From: Nematostella vectensis
Taxonomy: Eukaryota > Cnidaria > Anthozoa > Actiniaria > Edwardsiidae
Assembly: GCF_932526225.1 (NCBI RefSeq)
Contig: NC_064038.1
Coordinates: forward strand, 9,547,070-9,611,069
Direction of reading: 5' to 3'
DNA length: 64,000 nt
This document shows positions 58,656-64,000 of the stretch, piece by piece (the stretch's first letter is position 1; each line of letters begins with the position of its first letter). The notes under the pieces are model-generated. The model was not told where the DNA came from. It saw nothing but the letters and a program-made list of their open reading frames with translations, and did no database searches. A program made the position numbers and the translations under genes.

Positions 58656-58898
58656 TCACCTGTTCTCTCTCTTTTCCAGCGCAGATAAATAGCGCAGACT
58701 TTCTAGGTAAGGCGTCGTTTCCACTATTTTCTCTTTGTCCTCACCTGTTATTGCTTTCCTCCAGCGCATATAAATAGCAACAGCGGCGACGATGAGTAGC
58801 AGGGCAGTAAGCGGGAGTGAGGCTGACAACAAGATCACTGCTAGTATGTCGTGATTCACAGTCACGGCTACGTAGTGCTTGTGATCTTCTGAAACCAT
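58656..58898 (-). CDS. Putative small single-pass membrane protein or first exon
   Basis: ATG at 58896-58898 opens an 80-residue frame: a short N-terminus, a strong membrane segment (DILAVILLSASLPLTALLLI...), then RWRKA and a charged tail. A CCAAT box (ATTGG at 58932 on the plus strand) and a TATAAA lie just upstream. Two AACAG/GTGAGG donors, at about 58744 and 58667, lie in a tandemly duplicated ~75-bp segment, so the frame could be the first exon of a longer gene; no further exon was found. Family not recognised. Confidence 0.4.
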   Translation of the reverse strand: MVSEDHKHYVAVTVNHDILAVILLSASLPLTALLLIVAAVAIYMRWRKAITGEDKEKIVETTPYLESLRYLSALEKRENR

Positions 58899-58956
58899 TT
58901 ATACAACGACACTCGTAAATCGCGCGCTCTTATTGGTCAAGGGCCCATGTGTTATT

Positions 58957-59095
58957 AAGGTTGGTTCTCACTTGGACGTAAGCGCAAATGCAACGCAAAA
59001 GAGCGCAACTGCTTGATTTTCTTGCGCTTGTGTTTGACCATTCTCAATTGTGTTGCACTTCCGATTGCGCTTGCGTCCTAGTGAGAACCAACCTT
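58957..59095. mobile_element. Short inverted-repeat element (AAGGTTGGTTCTCAC type)
   Basis: AAGGTTGGTTCTCACTTGGA at the left mirrors CCTAGTGAGAACCAACCTT at the right, with AAGCGCAA / TTGCGCTT inside. The 139-bp length and lack of a gene fit a non-autonomous DNA transposon. Confidence 0.8.
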
Positions 59096-59187
59096 TAGAG
59101 GACACACACAAGCTTTGCGTCAGCATGGGCGCGCGCTACCCCAAAACTAGATTGTAACGTAAGAAAACATTTTCATTGTTGTATAAA

Positions 59188-59528
59188 ACAAATAGATCTC
59201 ATTGTTTTATGCGTCTGTCCTCTAACAGTGCACAGAAGACGTCACAGCGTGTCATAAACAACAGTCACTGAACTTTTTTGTTCATGACACGCTGTGACAT
59301 CACATGTGCAGCTATTCAGAGCTGTAGCAGAGGCGCAGTGGGTGGGGCACTGAGGGCATGCCCCCCCCCCCAATATAAAAAAAATTATAAGGAAATGACC
59401 AGTAGGGGCGTGGCTGTGCCCCCCCCAATATTTTCTTACTGTTTTGTATTGTGTCCGCCTCCAATCTTACGTGGCCTGCTACAGCGCTGCTATTAGAGGA
59501 CAGACGCGCGCAAAAATGAGATCTATGG
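59188..59528. mobile_element. Nested inverted-repeat structure
   Basis: Outer arms ATAGATCTCATTGTTTTATG...TCTGTCCTCTAA (59190-59225) mirror TTAGAGGACAGACGCGCG...GAGATCTAT (59492-59526). Inside lie a hairpin, GTCACAGCGTGTCAT with ATGACACGCTGTGAC (59240-59299), and a GGGGCGTGGC-family element at 59319-59486. Confidence 0.75.
59319..59486. mobile_element. Short inverted-repeat element (GGGGCGTGGC family), copy 4
   Basis: GAGCTGTAGCAGAGGCG at the left, CCTGCTACAGCGCTGC at the right and GAAATGACCAGTAGGGGCGT inside. Confidence 0.75.
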
Positions 59529-59529
59529 A

Positions 59530-60061
59530 AATGTCATTATCCATAAAGGGTGTAAGAGGCAAGGATCTTTTATAAAAAGCCAGTTGCAGTGACACTTCTT
59601 ATTTTAAGCCAGAAGACCCAGGTCTAGACCCTATTCTGTCAGCGCTTGGGACTAAAAAGTGAATAGAATTCAAAAGTTTTTGATAATGAACCCAATTGCA
59701 TACCTGCAGTATCTGTGGAGCAATTTGCGGTATTTCGCACCAGTCCCTCGGCGACCACTGAAGGTTGTGGCCGCCTAGTTGTCACCTGTTTTGTCTCCTC
59801 CTGCGTTCTGTATTGATTTTTGGCCAGCGTTGTAGTAGTCGGCGCAAGCGCGTTTTCGATAGCTTTAGATCTGTTAGGGAGCTGGGACCCTATGGAAATC
59901 AGAAAAAAATGTTAGAGGGTAATAATATAGAGGCGAGAGGCAATAAATACACACATTGCAGCTTATTGGATCAAAGACAATCAATACCAATCAATCAATG
60001 AGAGCTTGCGGTTTTTACTAGATCAATCGCTTGTTAGGGTAGCGGACGTTTAAAGAAGGCC
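59530..60061. other. No gene recognised
   Basis: Mixed-composition DNA without an element or exon that I can support. Confidence 0.4.
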
Positions 60062-60310
60062 AATCACGCCGCCAATTTCATCCTCCCGTTTAAAATGGGC
60101 GAGTCAAACAAAGCATCCATTTGCATCGGCTAATATAAGCGAGTAACCAAGATATTTTCAATCGAATATCGTCAATAACATATCAGACTTTATTCGTAGA
60201 TTTTTATTTTAAAGTTTCCTTTCGAATAAACCGCTGTATTTTCAAATGATAAACAATAACAAAGGAGTGGTTGATCGACATTCTTTAAAGCTTTAAGAAG
60301 TTTACTAGAA
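60062..60310 (+). repeat. Dispersed YY1-core repeat, copy D (diverged)
   Basis: GCCGCCAATTTCATCCT, AAAGCATCCATTTGCATCGG, GATATTTTCAATCGAAT and AACAATAACAAAGGAGTGG keep the order of copies A and B. Confidence 0.7.
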
Positions 60311-60784
60311 GTAGAGTCTTGAAGATAGCTTACGTTTCGCATTGATGTCCATGTTACAGTAGTCCGTATCACAACAGCAAATGTATCTACCTCCGGAGTT
60401 GTCGAGTTTCAAAGCATTTGAGGGACCACATCTACGGGTGGAATGGTAAAGGGATTTTTAAAATTTTAAATCATTTTCTTTGCTAAAATGTGATTTAAAA
60501 AGAGTAATCCCAGTCTTTCGAATTATTCTAAGGAAGTTCAGTAGAAGTACAAAACAATGTGGCGCCGACCAATAAAAAGGCAGCAAATGTCGCATGTTAG
60601 TTTGACAGACGGAAGTCAGAAAGCGGTTCAGCAGTTAAAAATATTGCTGACAACAGTTCGCAAAATGTTGAAAATCGCGGTAAACATTATTAGTGAATTA
60701 TATATACACACAAATCGTCTTATTCTCTGCGGTTCGTTTTTTTAAAATTCAAAGCACTGAAAAAGAACATAAACAATAACCCAT

Positions 60785-60920
60785 TCCAGAGGGGGGCGTA
60801 AAAGGGGGTGCGAAAACCGCAAAACCGCACAGAAAAACGCTAAAACCCGCAAAACCGTCAAAATAAGTCAATAACTGTAAACCGCGCAGTCTAGAGAATC
60901 CGCAATGCCGCGGAATAAAA
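60785..60920 (+). repeat. Dispersed repeat (AAAACCGCACAGAAAAACGC family), copy 2
   Basis: Inverted relative to the copy at 55905-56025; starts GGGCGTAAAAGGGGGTGCG. Confidence 0.75.
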
Positions 60921-61416
60921 TAGGAAAACCAAAAAAACTGCGCCAGATTTAAACACGAAGGCGCGGTATAAAAGGGCCTAAGCCCCGCCCCCATTTTCCA
61001 AATGGAGAGAAATTCCAATATGGCTGCCATTACCGTTACGAGCCCAGTCAAGAAAGAATGCCCCCAAATCTAATGATTTGATATCAAACGAATAATTTTT
61101 TTCCCAATTGAAAGAAAATATATGTTTGATTTGTACTTCAAGCCTTTCTTGGCAGCGAGAAATGCATATTTGTCTTAAAATTCGTACATTTACGGCGCGA
61201 TTTCAAATCTCCCGCCCTTCCCTTTGACGCCATTTTTGGTATGCTTACCTTCCCGACCCTCCTAGGGAAGCCTTTGGTGAGCTTGGGCCCGCAATGACCA
61301 CAGTCATTGCTTAGCACTCTATCCTAAGGGATTATGCGTACAACGGGGTGCAAGCAGAGCTAAATTTTGCCATTCTTAGCGTGTTTAGAAAACATGTTTC
61401 GTTTAGCGATTTTGCC

Positions 61417-62122
61417 TCATTTCTTCGCACTTTTCTTGGCCCGTAGCATTCGTATTTCAATTAGACATTCGGTGAAATAATGAAGAGCATTGTACTCTGG
61501 TAAGAAGCACCTAAAATGGGGAGAAGAGGAAAGGAAGACAGTGCAGAAAATAATCTGTGTTTTTGAAAGTTCTGTACTGAAATAGCACACAACAAAGCAG
61601 GACATTAGAACTAAACATAAGCAGCAAACATCAGGTATAAAGTCAAGATACATCATATATATTTTATTATGTATAAGTCACTTTACAGCTGTAGTGTAAA
61701 AGGTCAGTAAAACTTATTCTAATGAAACCATTATTTCTACTTGTTGCTGCAACAGGTGTAAAACAAAAATGCAAAGTTCGCCTATCTGCTGTTGTACATA
61801 TGTTTACGAATTAACCAAAAATCCATAAAGTGTTTTGACATTTACCTGAGCAGGAAAAAAATTTGGTGAAGGGGGCAGGTCAGGGGATGTTGAACCCCAA
61901 TTGACTTCTACTTTGACAGAAAGTCAATTTGTCAAGATTTATCTTTATTATCTTTTTACCAAATTTACTAGTTGATCAATACATGTTTACTATGATCAGG
62001 CTTCGGCAAATGACCTCAGTTTCATAAGATATTTCAGCGGCATCCAGGGAATGTGCAAGTTAAACTCTGATATTACATTATCTAGGGATAGTCATTACCT
62101 TGGGTCCTTTCTCTGGTGCCAT
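61417..62122 (-). CDS. Tentative small three-exon gene, about 59 aa
   Basis: Candidate exons 62122-62099 (MAPEKGPK, good start context CAGGATGG, donor GTAATG), 61907-61846 (donor GTAAAT) and 61510-61417 (acceptor TTTTAG, C-terminus EIRMLRAKKSAKK then TGA). Phases fit, but the middle exon has a weak acceptor and an equally open alternative frame (PDLPPSPNFFPAQ), so the model may be wrong. The basic C-terminus and acidic/aromatic last exon look protein-like. I do not recognise the product. Confidence 0.25.
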
Positions 62123-62239
62123 CCTGCTGTTAGTACCAGACTTCTTAATCCAGAAAATAAAGAAAGGCTAAGGAAATTTGTCAACTTACTCTCACCCTAT
62201 CTGTCATTTATAAGTATACTCAACAGAGTTTGAATAGGG

Positions 62240-63820
62240 AGTATAGTGCAGTCAACTTTATTTTTTGTAGAGCACTTGGTCATTAGACCATATTGTGCCC
62301 TCGTGCTAATTTATCAGATTGCGGTTAAAAGTAGGGCTTAGTTACGTCTTAATGAAATGCAACACTCACTATTTGTCTGTACAAAACAAGGGAGTAATAT
62401 ACAATAAAAGAAAACATTTGTTTCAATATTTGTTTTTATAGTGCATAACTGGCTCACAGAAACAGCAGAAAACCCTTTGTACAATGTCTCAGCTTGTATA
62501 CTTACACATTTATGTACACCACACAACTGAAGGGCTACTAAAAAAATGCCTGATATCCATCTAAGTGCGCGTTGGAGCTATAATTGAGTCTATCTTTCTA
62601 CTTTTTGGATCAGAATGCATCTGTATAGTATTTCGTTTTTATCTTGCAATCTATGATGACTACAAATGACTACAAATAATAACAATTGAATTAGCTATGT
62701 GTTTCTATTTGTCGAAAAAGGGTCTGGATCCTTAGTTTTATAAAGAGGTTGCCCAAACATATGTTTTATACTTTATAAGTTAAATTATACAAAATAGAGA
62801 CATGACTTTTACTGTTTTCATTTAATGGATATCCTCCCTGTATCTACACTTGCTTTTACTGTAAGAATGAGAAGTCTTGAACTGAATGGATAAAAGAGAA
62901 AGCATTTTGGTTTATTCAAAAGTATAATCTATAATGCAGTTTATAAAATATGACTGGTAGCTTAACACATCAGTAACACATAATCAATTTGATTGTGATG
63001 GAACATGTTTCCTTTATAAAGGAATGTTTATGATTTAAAATCACAGGGAAAATGTAATACTGTATATGTCTATGTATCTGCTTTTTCTTGAGGAATATAT
63101 CTCGTTGATTATTCAGATGTCACCATGACTTTGCTTCTAGCGTATAGCTAGGATGAAATCATATAATTAATTAAAAATCATATATAATAGATTCAACATT
63201 CAAGTTTGGCCCCCAATTAATTCAGAAAGATTTACTAAACTGTTTAGTGAATATTACTAGAATACAAATAATGGACTGCTTTCTCTGATGATTTAGTTAT
63301 TGATAGTAAGATCCCATCCTCGGAAACCCAGGGTTATTTTCCTCAGAAGATCCCAACAATAAAAAAACTACCATTTACTTCATTTATACTTAAATTCCAT
63401 CTTATACTTATCTTGTAAATAGAATTAAAACTTTACACACCAAAATCAATCTTGTCCGAGCTCGAGGCGATGCAAAAATAAAAAGAAACAACAGTAAAGC
63501 AAGATATGATCTACAAGTAACATATTTTCTATAGAAGGCCTGCATTACTTCTATCGGCAGTTATGTGGACAAAAGTCAAAATGCATTTTCAAGCAAAACA
63601 TAGTTTCCCCGCTACTTTAAGTACCTATAAGCTTTTGATGACTAATTTATATCCTGTTTTCTGAGTTTTAAAGTACATTTTAGGCATAAAAAACTCACCT
63701 TTTTTCGAGGTTTGAAATCGTTGTTTTCTGGTCATGCGTTTTCTCGTTCTTTTTTTTGCGTAAATCACGATGGTTTCGTAGCTTTATTTCTACTGAGTTT
63801 TCTTTTTTACATATTCTATC
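62240..63820. other. AT-rich sequence, no gene recognised
   Basis: Long AT-rich stretch. It could be UTR or intron of genes outside the window; nothing specific is supported. Confidence 0.4.
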
Positions 63821-63823
63821 GGA

Positions 63824-63910
63824 CTAGAAGGTAGAATTGGCATTTTTATACATCAGGAAGCGCTTTGAAACCTCTCCCCACTGCATTTTGTACTTGACTT
63901 TTGCCGCCAT
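63824..63910 (-). CDS. Possible translation start with YY1-type AAGATGGCGGC
   Basis: AAGATGGCGGCAAA on the minus strand is the form of a YY1 initiator overlapping a start codon. The frame runs 28 residues (MAAKVKYKMQWGEVSKRF...) to TAG. It is either an upstream short frame or the first coding exon with an unseen donor. A GC-rich patch beyond 63940 fits a promoter. Confidence 0.25.
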   Translation of the reverse strand: MAAKVKYKMQWGEVSKRFLMYKNANSTF

Positions 63911-64000
63911 CTTGAATTTGATCCTCACTCCACGGCGGTTGATTGACAAATGAGCCGATGCTTCCCTGGGAAGCGGCCGCGCCTTCGTGTTTAAGACAAA

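Noticed and set aside
61193..61330. First coding exon on the minus strand (MTVVIAGPSSPKASLGG, donor GTAAGC near 61248)
   Set aside because: The frame and donor are good but short, and I found no matching downstream exon.

Overview
The window is animal nuclear DNA. It is AT-rich, intron-rich and full of transposons and minisatellites, and every confident gene is split by GT-AG introns. The gene set is a metazoan AMT-type ammonium transporter, a lamin with a lamin tail domain, MARCH2/3-like and CALHM-like proteins and methylmalonyl-CoA epimerase. The repeats are BEL/Pao, CR1/L2-like LINEs, tRNA-derived SINEs, foldback elements and many short inverted-repeat elements. Together these best fit a cnidarian, probably a sea anemone or other anthozoan. 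The organism is inferred; I have no species-level marker.

Layout: the end of an unrecognised plus-strand gene (to 154) is followed by a 78-bp minisatellite. An ammonium transporter runs on the minus strand from 17332 to 3093 in four exons; its second intron holds a 32-copy, 68-bp array and its 9.7-kb first intron holds a LINE. A MARCH-type E3 ligase (22324-33491, plus) has three exons. Its 8.2-kb intron 1 holds a BEL/Pao element that was itself entered by two giant foldback elements, one of which contains a piggyBac-like element. Its intron 2 is a minisatellite that multiplies the 5' splice site. A nine-exon lamin gene (40976-34903, minus) converges on it. An eight-exon methylmalonyl-CoA epimerase (45285-42009, minus) is divergent from a two-exon CALHM-like gene (45817-47531, plus), which has a shorter tandem paralogue at 54818-56404. 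Between the paralogues lie a LINE with a SINE inside it and a third foldback element carrying a gene relic. From 56.4 kb onward the DNA is mostly dispersed repeats with two or three tentative small minus-strand genes.

The genes are functionally unrelated (membrane transport, ubiquitin ligation, nuclear lamina, propionate catabolism, large-pore channel), as expected in an animal genome. The exon models were built by eye. Reading phase closes across all introns for AMT (526 aa), MARCH (422 aa), lamin (585 aa), MCEE (184 aa) and the CALHM pair (274 and 213 aa). The most unusual features are three foldback elements whose arms are built from ~100-145-bp tandem units, a minisatellite of decoy splice donors, and CALHM proteins that have lost one conserved cysteine pair.
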